Shown: positions 27,423-36,520, counted from the first letter of the stretch. The stretch: DNA of 64,000 nucleotides from JBCBWG01 sp039186015 (GCA_039186015.1 JBCDAH010000001.1:1-64000), one strand, 5' to 3'. Made by a program: numbers and translations. Notes: generated by a model from the letters alone, not told the origin.

Positions 27423-27899
27423 CTACTGTGATGAAGGTGTACGCACGCAGCTGCCGGTGTATTGCGCGACAACCGGCTGTCCAATCACGCCCAGATGCCG
27501 CGAGTGCACCGCCAGCATCGGGGCCCCAGCCTGCGCCGCATCGTAGATCGTCGTCATGTTGAGGAAGCCCTCGCTGGCCACTTCAAGATAGTGGTTCGCA
27601 TTAATCGCGCGCACAACGCGCAGCTCTCCGCGGCCCTTCTTCGTCAGCAACACCGCGGTCTGCCTGGCAAAATCAACATCACCGATGCGAAACGACAGTT
27701 TCGACGCGGCCTCCGTCGCAAAGGCACCGTTTTCAAACGAACGCACCACCCCTTGGTCGAACGTGCACGTGAGCGTTGCCGTGTCTGCGGCGTGAACGGC
27801 AGACGGTGCGGCGAATACCGTGAGAAGTGAGAACAATGCGATAGTCTTACGACGCGACTGACTGGCCATGATACGAAATACGGATCTCATTGCGTCCAT
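27423..27899 (-). CDS. Secreted hypothetical protein inside the mcc operon
   Basis: A 158-residue protein with a signal peptide (SRRKTIALFSLLTVFAAPSAVHAAD, cleavage near residue 38); starts at 27899, 27890 or 27869 are all possible. The mature part of about 120 residues has two cysteines (TLTCTFDQG and TGSCVRT) close to its two ends that could join as a disulfide, and beta-rich segments (KLSFRIGDVDFARQTAVLL, YLEVASEGFLNMTTIYD). It begins 6 bp after mccB and ends 42 bp before mccA, so it is transcribed with them. No family recognised. Confidence 0.75.
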   Translation of the reverse strand: MDAMRSVFRIMASQSRRKTIALFSLLTVFAAPSAVHAADTATLTCTFDQGVVRSFENGAFATEAASKLSFRIGDVDFARQTAVLLTKKGRGELRVVRAINANHYLEVASEGFLNMTTIYDAAQAGAPMLAVHSRHLGVIGQPVVAQYTGSCVRTPSSQ

Positions 27900-27905
27900 C
27901 CCTTC

Positions 27906-29513
27906 CTACATGCGGAAAACACCAAAACGCGTTTCCGGAACCGGTGCGTTAAGCGATGCAGCGAGCGCCAACCCGATAACGCGCCGCGTTTCTATCGGCG
28001 CGATAATGCCGTCGTCCCATAGGCGGGCCGTGGCGTAGTACGGATGGCCTTCCTGCTCGTAGCGCTCGCGAATTGGCGCCTTGAATGCGGCCTCGTCATC
28101 CTCGGACCACTGCTCGCCAGCACCCTCGATGTTGTCGCGCTTCACTGTTGCCAGAACGCTGGCGGCTTGCTCGCCACCCATCACCGAGATGCGCGCGTTC
28201 GGCCAGGCAAACAGGAACCGCGGCCCAAATGCGCGCCCACACATGGCATAGTTTCCAGCGCCGTATGAGCCGCCAATAATGACCGTTATCTTTGGCACCG
28301 CAGCACACGACACGGCTGTGACCATCTTAGCGCCGTGGCGGGCGATGCCACCGGCCTCCGCATCCCGCCCAACCATGAACCCGGTGATGTTCTGAAGAAA
28401 CAAGAGCGGAATACGTCGCTGACAGGCCAGCTCGACAAAGTGGGCACCTTTTTGCGCACTTTCCGAGTAGAGAATGCCGTTGTTGGCAAGGATCGCGACC
28501 GGCAAGCCTTCGACATGTGCAAAGCCGGTCACCAGCGTTTCGCCATAGCGCGCCTTGAACTCGTCGAAGTCGGACCCGTCGACGATGCGCGCAATGACCT
28601 CTCGCACATCGTATTGCGTCGTCAATGCTGCAGGGACGACACCCTCAAGGCCTGCCTCATCCAACGCCGGCGGGCGCGCAGCAATCGCGTTCACACCGGC
28701 CCTATGTTGGGGTGGTAACGTGGCGACGATATCGCGCACGATCTCGAGTGCGTGCGCATCGTCTACGGCAAGGTGGTCCGCGACGCCGGATAAACGCGTG
28801 TGCACATCACCGCCGCCGAGATCCTCCGCAGACACCGTTTCGCCGGTTGCGGCTTTCACCAACGGTGGGCCACCGAGAAAAATCGTCCCTTGACTGCGAA
28901 CGATCACCGCCTCGTCCGACATCGCCGGAACGTAAGCGCCACCGGCCGTGCATGAGCCCAGCACAGCCGCGATCTGCGGTATGCCCGCCGCCGACAGCGT
29001 GGCCTGATTGTAGAAAATCCGACCAAAATGATCCCGATCCGGAAATACATCCGTCTGGTGGGGCAGGTTCGCGCCGCCCGAGTCGACCAGATAAAGGCAC
29101 GGCAAGCGGTTCTCACGGGCGATCTCTTGCGCCCGGAGATGCTTCTTCACCGTCATCGGATAATACGTGCCGCCCTTAATCGTGGCGTCGTTGCAAACGA
29201 TGACACACAGACGCCCCGAAACGCGGCCCAATCCCGTGATTAACCCGGCACCGTGAATGTCATCGTCATACATGCCGTAGGCCGCGAGCTGCGACAGCTC
29301 GAGAAACGGCGCCCCGGGATCCAGCAGACGCAGAACCCGATCGCGTGGGAGAAGCTTGCCGCGTGCGAGATGTCTGTCCCGAGCCCGCTCCGGACCACCG
29401 CCATAGGCATCGGCGCGGCGCGCGTTGAGATCGCCAACCACCGTACGCATGGCCGCGCGATTGGCGGCAAAGTCCTCTGAGCTTTCGGAAATGTGAGACG
29501 TCAGTCGCCGCAT
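27906..29513 (-). CDS. mccB: Methylcrotonyl-CoA carboxylase carboxyltransferase subunit
   Basis: A 535-residue acyl-CoA carboxylase beta subunit that transfers the carboxyl group from biotin to 3-methylcrotonyl-CoA. The N-terminal domain has YGMYDDDIHGAGLITGLGRVSGR and the oxyanion region GACTAGGAYVPAMSD-like stretch (GSCTAGGAYVPAMSDE). The C-terminal domain has LFLQNITGFMVGRDAEAGGIARHGAKMVTAVS and ITVIIGGSYGAGNYAMCGRAFGPRFLFAWPNARISVMGGEQAASVL, all typical of MccB. It is the first gene of the mccB-secreted protein-mccA-DUF1489 cluster. Confidence 0.94.
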   Translation of the reverse strand: MRRLTSHISESSEDFAANRAAMRTVVGDLNARRADAYGGGPERARDRHLARGKLLPRDRVLRLLDPGAPFLELSQLAAYGMYDDDIHGAGLITGLGRVSGRLCVIVCNDATIKGGTYYPMTVKKHLRAQEIARENRLPCLYLVDSGGANLPHQTDVFPDRDHFGRIFYNQATLSAAGIPQIAAVLGSCTAGGAYVPAMSDEAVIVRSQGTIFLGGPPLVKAATGETVSAEDLGGGDVHTRLSGVADHLAVDDAHALEIVRDIVATLPPQHRAGVNAIAARPPALDEAGLEGVVPAALTTQYDVREVIARIVDGSDFDEFKARYGETLVTGFAHVEGLPVAILANNGILYSESAQKGAHFVELACQRRIPLLFLQNITGFMVGRDAEAGGIARHGAKMVTAVSCAAVPKITVIIGGSYGAGNYAMCGRAFGPRFLFAWPNARISVMGGEQAASVLATVKRDNIEGAGEQWSEDDEAAFKAPIRERYEQEGHPYYATARLWDDGIIAPIETRRVIGLALAASLNAPVPETRFGVFRM

Positions 29514-29654
29514 GCAGCCTCCCGCTTGCCGTGGCTTTTTCTACGACAAGCGTGCTGCATAAGCCCCTGATCGAGCAAGAGCAACTGATCGTGTCCGCAC
29601 GGCACGTAACGAGAGCACACAAGTCGTGCGCTCCGTTAACGGTGCGATCAAGCC

Positions 29655-30281
29655 TCAAGCCGCCGCGGCAACCTGCGCGTCCAGTGCCGGACCGAACCGC
29701 GCGGCGAGCGCATCCGCGCCGCCAATATAGGCGCCGTCGATCCAGATCTGCGGAACCGTGATCGGTGTTCTTGGCCCAACAATAGGCTTGACTCGTGCGA
29801 TCATTTCGTAGAGCGCGCGCGGATCGCGGACAACATCGCGATACGTATAGGCAATCCCCTGTGCTTCCAGGATCTCCTTGGCGCGAACGCAATGCGGGCA
29901 ACTGGCCTTTCCGAACACAACGGTGCCCTCAATGCCGGTCTGAGCGACATGGGCCTTTGTGACCGCTTCCGCAAACACACCGCGGTTCAGGGCGTGACCT
30001 TGTGCGACAATCTTGTCATCAACCATAACAATCGGAGCATGCCATCCGCCCTTTGGCAGCGGACGATGCCATTCGGTCAACCAATCCCGGACGTCGAGTT
30101 CAACCGGAATGCCGGCGAGTTCGGTTTCAAAGGCATCTTCAAGGATATCACGCGTGAGCGTGCACTCGCCGCAGGGAATCTTGACCTTGAACGGCCCCCA
30201 CTGGCCGGCCCAGCGATAGAGCGTCACCCGGACTGGACGCCCAGCCGTTGCTGCTGCACTGTTCCCGGTCTTGCGTGTCAT
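29655..30281 (-). CDS. Two-domain thioredoxin-fold/glutaredoxin protein
   Basis: A 208-residue protein with two thioredoxin-type domains. The first (residues about 20-105) has PCGECTLTRDILEDAF, a CGEC redox site, and HAPIVMVDD as a cis-Pro-like loop. The second (about 115-205) is a glutaredoxin with KASCPHCVRAKEILEAQG (CPHC site) and TVPQIWIDGAYIGGADAL. Start ATG 30281 (MTRKTGNSAAAT) was chosen; the frame is open 29 codons upstream. No signal peptide is visible, so it is likely cytosolic. Probable thiol-disulfide reductase with an unknown partner. Confidence 0.85.
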   Translation of the reverse strand: MTRKTGNSAAATAGRPVRVTLYRWAGQWGPFKVKIPCGECTLTRDILEDAFETELAGIPVELDVRDWLTEWHRPLPKGGWHAPIVMVDDKIVAQGHALNRGVFAEAVTKAHVAQTGIEGTVVFGKASCPHCVRAKEILEAQGIAYTYRDVVRDPRALYEMIARVKPIVGPRTPITVPQIWIDGAYIGGADALAARFGPALDAQVAAAA

Positions 30282-30433
30282 GATCGGTCCCTCACTGCTT
30301 GTGTTTGGCGATGACCAACACATGGAGGACAGCGCAGGCGACGACCACACAACTTGGTTGACGTTCACTTCAGATCGCGGCGTCCGCGACTCACAAAACT
30401 GTCGGCGTGGCGTGATCAGCCGGACTTCCCTGG

Positions 30434-30835
30434 CTACGTCTTGCCTGGCTCAATCGGGCCGCCGGCCTTTTGCCAGGCGCGAAGCCCGCCGATCACGTGT
30501 GCGACAGGCGCCAGTCCCATATCCTGAGCAGCTTTGGCAGCGAGAACCGATCGCTGCCCGCCGGCACAAAAGAAGACAAAGCTCTTGTCTTCCGCAAACA
30601 CCGGCTTGTGGTAGGGGCTGTCCGGGTCGATCCAGAACTCCAGCATCCCACGCGGACAATGAAACGCGCCCGGGATTTTGCCGTCCCGCGCCAACTCTCG
30701 CGGATCTCTGAGATCAACAAGCACGGTGTCGTCGCCCTGAGCGGCCGAAATCGCGTCTTCAGCCGAGAGCTCTGTAATCTGCTGACGAGCTGCATCGACA
30801 AGAGCGGCGACCGACGTGGTTATCACTTGCGGCAT
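30434..30835 (-). CDS. Rhodanese-like sulfurtransferase
   Basis: A single-domain rhodanese of 133 residues without a signal peptide. VLVDLRDPRELARDGKIPGAFHCPRGMLEFW is the CH2A-like region and the active cysteine is C90 in the loop FFCAGGQRSVLAAK. Such proteins move sulfane sulfur between thiol acceptors in the cytosol. It lies about 150 bp upstream, in transcription order, of the two-domain glutaredoxin gene, which suggests linked thiol chemistry. It is 15 kb from the sox cluster. Confidence 0.9.
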   Translation of the reverse strand: MPQVITTSVAALVDAARQQITELSAEDAISAAQGDDTVLVDLRDPRELARDGKIPGAFHCPRGMLEFWIDPDSPYHKPVFAEDKSFVFFCAGGQRSVLAAKAAQDMGLAPVAHVIGGLRAWQKAGGPIEPGKT

Positions 30836-31189
30836 GTTTGGCTCACCTGTGTGAATGACGGAACCTGAGGATGACGGAACCCGGCGGCAGCATAGAGCGT
30901 TTCAGATTGAGCTGGAACCATCTCCCATATCTGCCTGAGATTGAGCTCGCCGGCCATCCCACGGAAACGTGTTCTGGCGGCTTGAGCGACAGGCCAAGCG
31001 CCGAGATTTGGGGCAGACCATGCTGCACCGCGTGTTTCGCAGATGCGCCGCAGCGTGCCCCGCTTGCATCGCCTGTTAAGGCCAATCGCGAGCCGGTATC
31101 GACCTCGCCCTCATGCGGCCACGTTCCGGGCGCTTCGCTGCAACGCACAACGACGAATCGTGTGCTGATTTGATCGCGAGCTCGGACCA
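30836..31189. other. Divergent intergenic region
   Basis: A 354-bp gap between the rhodanese gene and a lipoprotein gene. It holds the second copy of a dispersed element (30898-30922). No gene-like frame or clear terminator was seen. Confidence 0.5.
30898..30922. repeat. Dispersed intergenic repeat, copy 2
   Basis: CGTTTCAGATTGAGCTGGA followed by ACCATC; differs from the copy at 20968-20992 at three positions. Confidence 0.6.
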
Positions 31190-31663
31190 TTGCTTGGCTT
31201 TGGACAACACACCGCTGTGATCGTACTGACGTGCGCCGTTTTGAGCGGCGGCTGCGCGCTGAGATTGCCGTCGGGATCCAATGTCCAAACCCAGAGCCTT
31301 CAACCCCGTCAAACCACGGGGGGATACCAGCTGACAACGGCCGAGCAGAAGTTGGATTGCCGTCGGCTGACAGGACGCATGCAGGTCCGCATTCTCCAGA
31401 TCCGCGACAGAATGAAAGCGCAGCCGGATACGGTACTGGCGACGGTCCGTTCGGCGCTATCGACAACATCGCGCTTCATCATGAGCGGATCGGCAGCATC
31501 AAACGGCTACTCCGCCGCAGACCGCACCAAGCGGGATATCGAGATGCTCAAGGCCTATAATCGCACATTGGCGAACAAGAACTGCGCGACGTTTGACTTG
31601 AACGCAGAACTCCAGGAGCGGCCAGTCTCCCACACGCCGATTCCCACCCTGAATCTCCAATAG
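31190..31663 (+). CDS. Putative lipoprotein
   Basis: A 157-residue protein with a hydrophobic N-terminus ending in the lipobox LSGGC (cysteine at residue 22), so probably an acylated lipoprotein. The start is not an ATG: TTG at 31190 gives the full signal, and GTG at 31217 would leave it too short. The mature part is Gln/Arg-rich with helical character and cysteines at LDCRRL and NKNCATF. Function unknown. Confidence 0.6.
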   Translation: MLGFGQHTAVIVLTCAVLSGGCALRLPSGSNVQTQSLQPRQTTGGYQLTTAEQKLDCRRLTGRMQVRILQIRDRMKAQPDTVLATVRSALSTTSRFIMSGSAASNGYSAADRTKRDIEMLKAYNRTLANKNCATFDLNAELQERPVSHTPIPTLNLQ

Positions 31664-31716
31664 TTCGAACCTCCAATAGCGTGGACGGACTGTGTGCGAC
31701 GATGCACCCAGTCGGC

Positions 31717-32547
31717 TCACGCATCGGTCGCCGGTGATGGAAACAGTGCCGACGTCCGGCCCAGGACCCAGTAGGCGAGCAATCCAACATACTCCTTGAC
31801 GGCCAGATCGACGCGCTCAAGACCGGTTGCGATATTCGGGAATAGCCGTTGCGCGTCACTGCTATCGCCAGTTCGAAAATCGGCCGGCCACGGCACAATG
31901 GTAAAGCCCGCCTTGCGAAAGGCACCGACCGCCCTCGGCATATGCCAGGCAGATGTCACCAGAACATAACGTTGCCCCGCTACAGGTTGTATGCGCTCTC
32001 GGGTTCGCAGCGCATTTTCCCAGGTGTTGCGCGACTGATTTTCAATGACGATCCGATCCTCGGAGATCCCGAGATCGATCAAATAGCTGCGCACGGAGCC
32101 GCCCGCCGTCTCGTAAGACTGGAAAACGCCGGCGGCACCTCCGGTGAAAACAATCTTGGCGTCCGGCAACAGCTTCGCGAGCCGCGCCGTTTCAACCAGG
32201 CGCTCAGCGCTATCGTTTACGGCAATCTGCCCGCGCAATCGGCTCAGCCGCCCATCCTCGAACCCGCCCAGCAGGATAATGCCGTCGACGCCATCTAATG
32301 CTGCTGCCCGCTCCCGCGCACTCACGCGATCTTGCGCAAAGCGTTGCTCAAGAGGCTGTAGCAGCACCATCGCGAGTGGCGAGAACCCGAGCACCAGCAT
32401 CAGGCCAATGCCGAACAGGGACATACGGCGTCCAAGAACAACTCGGCGCGGAAACGCCTGGAGAAGCACGCCGCCCAGAATCAGGACCCAGCAAATGTTC
32501 GACGGCGCGATGACGAAGAACAAGAGCTTTGAAAAGATGTAGGTCAT
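31717..32547 (-). CDS. YdcF family (DUF218) membrane protein
   Basis: A 276-residue protein with two N-terminal transmembrane segments (FFVIAPSNICWVLILGGVLLQ and SLFGIGLMLVLGFSPLAMVLL) followed by a periplasmic DUF218 domain. Family landmarks are DGIILLGGFEDGR, IVFTGGAAG, IVIENQSRNTWENA and YVLVTSAWHMPRAVGAFRKAGF. ATG 32547 was chosen (MTYIFSKLLFFV). Relatives such as ElyC and SanA act in envelope biogenesis; its substrate here is unknown. Confidence 0.9.
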   Translation of the reverse strand: MTYIFSKLLFFVIAPSNICWVLILGGVLLQAFPRRVVLGRRMSLFGIGLMLVLGFSPLAMVLLQPLEQRFAQDRVSARERAAALDGVDGIILLGGFEDGRLSRLRGQIAVNDSAERLVETARLAKLLPDAKIVFTGGAAGVFQSYETAGGSVRSYLIDLGISEDRIVIENQSRNTWENALRTRERIQPVAGQRYVLVTSAWHMPRAVGAFRKAGFTIVPWPADFRTGDSSDAQRLFPNIATGLERVDLAVKEYVGLLAYWVLGRTSALFPSPATDA

Positions 32548-33038
32548 TCGTGTTGTCCGAGGTCGGTTTTGGCGCGTTGCGATCTCTAGCACCAACGGTG
32601 TTTCGACGCGATCCAACCGCGCCTTCGTCAGTTATCCTTAAGGTGGGTTGCGGGTCCTGATCTGGGCCGGCCGGACGCCCCCTGCGACAACACGTCAAGC
32701 CGTCCGGCTTGCCTTTCCGGCGGTGGAACACGCGACCTCAACCTTAAGATTCTGTGATGCAATTTTCTCGGGCAGCGCGCCTGAACAACGCGCAGCGCGT
32801 GCTGAAACATTATTCCATCAACCCCCCGTTGGGCTGAAAAGGCGATTCCGCGAGCCACGCCTTTGACAAGCCCAGAGCCGCGTGCCAGCTTCGCGGCGAT
32901 CGCAACTCTGTTATGCGCGATTGCTGCCATGCTCGGCGACATGAGCTTTTTGGCCAATTGGCCCTGCGTGACTGGCCCCATGAGACGGACCGGCGCGTGG
33001 CGAGATGGAAGCTGGAGGAAACTTTTGGAGGGTTCTCA
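32548..33038. other. Upstream region of the TRAP operon
   Basis: A 491-bp divergent gap that should contain the dctP promoter and any operator. No protein-like frame was found. A good RBS (TTGGAGGG) lies at its right end before dctP. I could not identify an operator. Confidence 0.5.
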
Positions 33039-34091
33039 ATGATGGGCTTTGCCAAGACTCTTGTTGCCAGCGTTTCGACGCTCGGGATCCTGGGTCTCAT
33101 GGTCGATAGTGCCGAAGCACAAAAGCGCGTGCGCTGGAAAATGCACGCCGCGTTTGCCAAGACCGTTGCCGTGATCGGACCGCCGCCGACACGCATCTCG
33201 GAAGTCGTCAAACGGATGTCCGACGGCAAGTTCGACATCAGGGTATTTGAACCTGGTGCACTGACAGGCGGTTACGCCTACTTTGACCCAGTCTCTCAAG
33301 GCGCTATTGACGCTGCTTTCGGCACACCTGGTGCCAACCAGGGCAAGAACTCGGCCTACGCATTCCTTTCGACATGGCCATTCGGTCCAGCCGCACCTGA
33401 GTTCGCAGCATGGATGATCTACGGCGGTGGCGCCAAGATCGCCGAAGAACTGTACGCAAAAGCCAACATCAAATACATCCTTTGCGGCATGATCCCGCCG
33501 GAAACATCCGGTTGGTTCCGCACGGAAATCACAAGCCTCGATCAGCTGAAGGGCATGAAAATGCGCTTCTTCGGCATCGGCGCCAAAGTGATGCAGAAGT
33601 TTGGTGTCTCGACCCAGCAGCTTGCTGCGGCAGACATTTACCCGGCGCTTGAGCGTGGCACCATTGACGCCACGGAATTCTCGATGCCGGCCATCGACCG
33701 CTCGCTGGGCTTCTACCAGATTGCGAAGTTCAACTACTTCCCAGGCTGGCACCAGCAGTCCACGTCGAACGAAATCCTCGTGAACATGGACAAGTGGAAG
33801 GCGCTTCCGGATGCCTACAAGGCCATGCTCGAAACAGCATGCCGCGCGAACGTTGCTGACATGATTGCAGACGGTGAAGCGTCTCAGTTCGAAGCGATGA
33901 TCGCCAACGAAAAAGACGGCGTTCAAAACAAGACCTGGCCGAAAGAGATCCTCGACAAGATTAAAGTCGCTTGGGAGGAAGTTCTGGCCGAGGAAATTAA
34001 GGCAAACCCAGACGTCAAGAAAGTTTGGGACAGCTATTCCTCATTCCACGAGAAGTACAAAGTCTGGGGTGAGCGCGGTTACTTGAAGTAG
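33039..34091 (+). CDS. TRAP transporter substrate-binding protein (DctP family)
   Basis: A 350-residue periplasmic solute receptor with a Sec signal peptide (LVASVSTLGILGLMVDSAEAQ). MKMRFFGIGAKVMQKFGVSTQQLAAADIYPALERGTIDATEF is the central helix-strand region, with the conserved Arg that grips the ligand carboxylate. YFPGWHQQSTSNEILVN places it in the TakP-like group that binds 2-oxo acids or aromatic/sugar acids. Start ATG 33039 follows TTGGAGGG. It heads the dctP-dctQ-dctM operon, with a terminator-like hairpin after it that would favour excess receptor. Exact ligand unknown. Confidence 0.93.
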   Translation: MMGFAKTLVASVSTLGILGLMVDSAEAQKRVRWKMHAAFAKTVAVIGPPPTRISEVVKRMSDGKFDIRVFEPGALTGGYAYFDPVSQGAIDAAFGTPGANQGKNSAYAFLSTWPFGPAAPEFAAWMIYGGGAKIAEELYAKANIKYILCGMIPPETSGWFRTEITSLDQLKGMKMRFFGIGAKVMQKFGVSTQQLAAADIYPALERGTIDATEFSMPAIDRSLGFYQIAKFNYFPGWHQQSTSNEILVNMDKWKALPDAYKAMLETACRANVADMIADGEASQFEAMIANEKDGVQNKTWPKEILDKIKVAWEEVLAEEIKANPDVKKVWDSYSSFHEKYKVWGERGYLK

Positions 34092-34111
34092 TCGCCGGAA
34101 ACCCAAGACAC

Positions 34112-34148
34112 TGGCGCCGGCCACAAGAACCTGGCCGGCGCCATTTTT
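34112..34148 (+). terminator. Hairpin terminator/attenuator between dctP and dctQ
   Basis: A perfect 12-bp stem (TGGCGCCGGCCA/TGGCCGGCGCCA, 8-nt loop) followed by TTTTT, 20 bp after dctP. It probably ends most transcripts after the binding-protein gene, leaving less message for the permeases. Confidence 0.88.
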
Positions 34149-34239
34149 ACGAAACGCCGCGCACGTGATCCGCCTGAAAACGCAGCAATCATCGTGTGCA
34201 AAACTGTAAACCCATATGTGATGAGAGTGTCAAAACCCA

Positions 34240-34893
34240 ATGCGCGGACTCCTCACGCTTGCGGCGTTCTTTGACTGGCCACCCCGCCAACTCGGCAAGC
34301 TAGCTGGATGGCTCATACTTCCGCTGATCATGATCATTATGTTTGACGTGGTGACTCGGCGGATCGACTCGGCACGCATTTGGATTGCTGAACAGAATAT
34401 CTATTGGTTTAACCCGATTATCTTTCAGGACGCGCAGTGGCACCTGCATGGCATTATCTTGCTATCGACATTTGGTTTTGGCTATTTGATGAATGCGCAC
34501 GTCCGGGTCGACATTTTTCGTGAAATGCTTCCCCGGCGTGGTCAAGCGAAAGTAGAGTTTTGGGGCCTTCTCATCATGGGGATCCCGTTCCTGTTCGTAA
34601 TATCATACTTTGCGATTCAATTCGTTTTGCTGTCGTACTCGCAGAATGAAGGGTCCGAGTCACTGACTGGCATTGGCGCCCGCTACATTATCAAGTCGTT
34701 TCTGGTAATCGGTTTCCTGTTACTCCTCAGTTCATTCCTCGCAACAATCTTCAGGCTAACCGTAGCCATATGGGGCTCGGGCGAGGAGCAGAAAGAGGCG
34801 TACGCTGCCCTCGACATCTTTCCGGCACAGGGCATCGAAGAAGAAATCGAAGAGTTCAAATCCGACATTGAAGATCAGAAGGACCGTAGCTGA
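34240..34893 (+). CDS. TRAP transporter small permease (DctQ family)
   Basis: A 217-residue inner-membrane protein with four predicted spans. It shows the family pattern LAGWLILPLIMIIMFDVVTRR, a WHLHGIILLSTFGFGYLMNAHVRVDIF segment with the conserved HVRVD, and a long acidic C-terminus (EEIEEFKSDIEDQKDRS) that is longer than usual. Its stop overlaps the dctM start by one base (TGATG). It pairs with DctM to form the sodium-driven membrane unit. Confidence 0.92.
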   Translation: MRGLLTLAAFFDWPPRQLGKLAGWLILPLIMIIMFDVVTRRIDSARIWIAEQNIYWFNPIIFQDAQWHLHGIILLSTFGFGYLMNAHVRVDIFREMLPRRGQAKVEFWGLLIMGIPFLFVISYFAIQFVLLSYSQNEGSESLTGIGARYIIKSFLVIGFLLLLSSFLATIFRLTVAIWGSGEEQKEAYAALDIFPAQGIEEEIEEFKSDIEDQKDRS

Positions 34894-36491
34894 TGCCCGA
34901 ATGGCTCTATAACCACCTTTATGAGTACGTGGGCGGCTACATGTTTCTTGCGCTTGCCCTCGCGCTCTTCACCGGCTTGCCAGTCGGGATCGCCATCGGT
35001 GGCATCGGCATGCTGTTCGGCTTCATCGGGATCTATCTCGAGATCGTCAGCATCAACGAATTCTTCAATGTGCCCAATAAAATTTGGGGTGGTGACGGTG
35101 CGTCCGGCGCGGTTCAGAACCCGCTTCTCGTAGCGATCCCGTGCTTCATATTTATGGGCACTATGTTGGAGCGCTCGCGGGTTGCCGAGGACCTCCTGCA
35201 CATTCTCCAGGTATTGCTTCGCAGAGTTCCTGGTGGTCTTGCACTGTCCGTTACGGTGATGGGCACGATCATGGCCGCAACGACCGGCATCATCGGTGCG
35301 TCGGTGGTTATGATGACACTGATGGCGTTGCCAACAATGCTGGCGCAGCGCTACTCGACGCCACTCGCAACGGGTACTCTGGCAGCATCCGCAACGCTGG
35401 GAATCCTGATTCCGCCCTCGATCATGCTTGTTCTGATGGCGAGTCTGATGTCGATCAGCGTGGGCAATCTGTTTCTCGGCGCGGTTCTTCCTGGACTGCT
35501 TCTGTCCTGCCTCTATTTCACTTACATTGCCGTGATTTCAAGTTTGTTTCCCAGTGCGGCGCCACCGCTGTCTGATGAACAAATGGAAACAATCGAACCG
35601 ACAAGCTCAGCCAATCTGATTGGATATTTCATTACCGTCGCTATAATGGTCGGTTTGGCCCTTACGGCGGATTATTCCCCGATCGGCAATTTGGCTAACT
35701 GGGACTTGTTCGCCTTTTTCGGGATCTTCTTCGCATCAATGTACTTTGGAAATCGTGATGCGAAATCCTTGTTCGGGATGGTGCTGAAGGGCTTTATTCC
35801 TCCAGTATTCCTTATAGTACTGGTTCTTGGCTCGATCTTTGGCGGCTGGGCGACGCCAACCGAGGCAGCCGGCATCGGTGCGTTCGGATCGATCATTCTC
35901 GCAGTCGCGAACGGAACGCTGTCGTTCAAGGTCATGCAAGACGTCGTCCATCGCACCGCGCTAACGACAGCGATGATCTTCTTTATCTTCCTCGCCGCAA
36001 CCACCTTCTCGTACTTCTTCCGCGCGCTTTACGGTGAAGACTTGATCATCGGGTTCATCGAGTGGCTCGACTTGGGACCATGGCCACTAATTATCATGCT
36101 GATGGCTACGGTGTTCTTGCTCGGGTTCTTCTTTGACTGGCTCGAAATCACGCTCATTGTGCTTCCGGTGTTTACGCCGGTTGTGATGAACTTGGCGCCC
36201 GAGTTTGCCAGCCATCTTGGCTTAGCTGAAGGTGTGCCGGCCAAAGAAGTTCAACTGCAAATGCTGTATTGGTTTGCAATTCTCGTCGCCATCAATTTGC
36301 AGACCTCGTTCTTAACGCCACCATTCGGGTTCGCCCTGTTCTACATGAAAGGCGTAGCCCCGGCCGAAGTTAAGATGCAGCAAATCTACTACGGCATTAT
36401 CCCGTTCGTGATCCTGCAGTTGATCGGGCTCTCGCTTGTCGTGGAGTTTCCCGATATCGCGCTCTGGTTACCGCGACAGATACTCGGATAA
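34893..36491 (+). CDS. TRAP transporter large permease (DctM family)
   Basis: A 532-residue inner-membrane protein of the ion-transporter superfamily with about 12-13 spans, which carries out transport. LPVGIAIGGIGMLFGF, MGTIMAATTGIIGASVVMMTLMALPTML and LGILIPPSIMLVLMA are typical DctM segments; the C-terminal half has ATPTEAAGIGAFGS-like sequence (GWATPTEAAGIGAFGS) and LVAINLQTSFLTPPFGFALFYMKGVAP. Length above 500 matches the TakP/mannitol-chloroaromatic subgroup. It ends in a hairpin terminator. Confidence 0.95.
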   Translation: MPEWLYNHLYEYVGGYMFLALALALFTGLPVGIAIGGIGMLFGFIGIYLEIVSINEFFNVPNKIWGGDGASGAVQNPLLVAIPCFIFMGTMLERSRVAEDLLHILQVLLRRVPGGLALSVTVMGTIMAATTGIIGASVVMMTLMALPTMLAQRYSTPLATGTLAASATLGILIPPSIMLVLMASLMSISVGNLFLGAVLPGLLLSCLYFTYIAVISSLFPSAAPPLSDEQMETIEPTSSANLIGYFITVAIMVGLALTADYSPIGNLANWDLFAFFGIFFASMYFGNRDAKSLFGMVLKGFIPPVFLIVLVLGSIFGGWATPTEAAGIGAFGSIILAVANGTLSFKVMQDVVHRTALTTAMIFFIFLAATTFSYFFRALYGEDLIIGFIEWLDLGPWPLIIMLMATVFLLGFFFDWLEITLIVLPVFTPVVMNLAPEFASHLGLAEGVPAKEVQLQMLYWFAILVAINLQTSFLTPPFGFALFYMKGVAPAEVKMQQIYYGIIPFVILQLIGLSLVVEFPDIALWLPRQILG

Positions 36492-36520
36492 CCCGCGTTA
36501 AAGCTTTAGCGACGAAACTC

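Noticed and set aside
31640..31654. ATTC-N7-GAAT, resembling a SoxR operator
   Set aside because: The spacer is 7 and not 8, and it lies inside the end of a coding region unrelated to sulfur metabolism.
33036..33926. A 296-codon minus-strand frame inside dctP
   Set aside because: Antisense to a clear TRAP receptor gene with signal peptide and family motifs.
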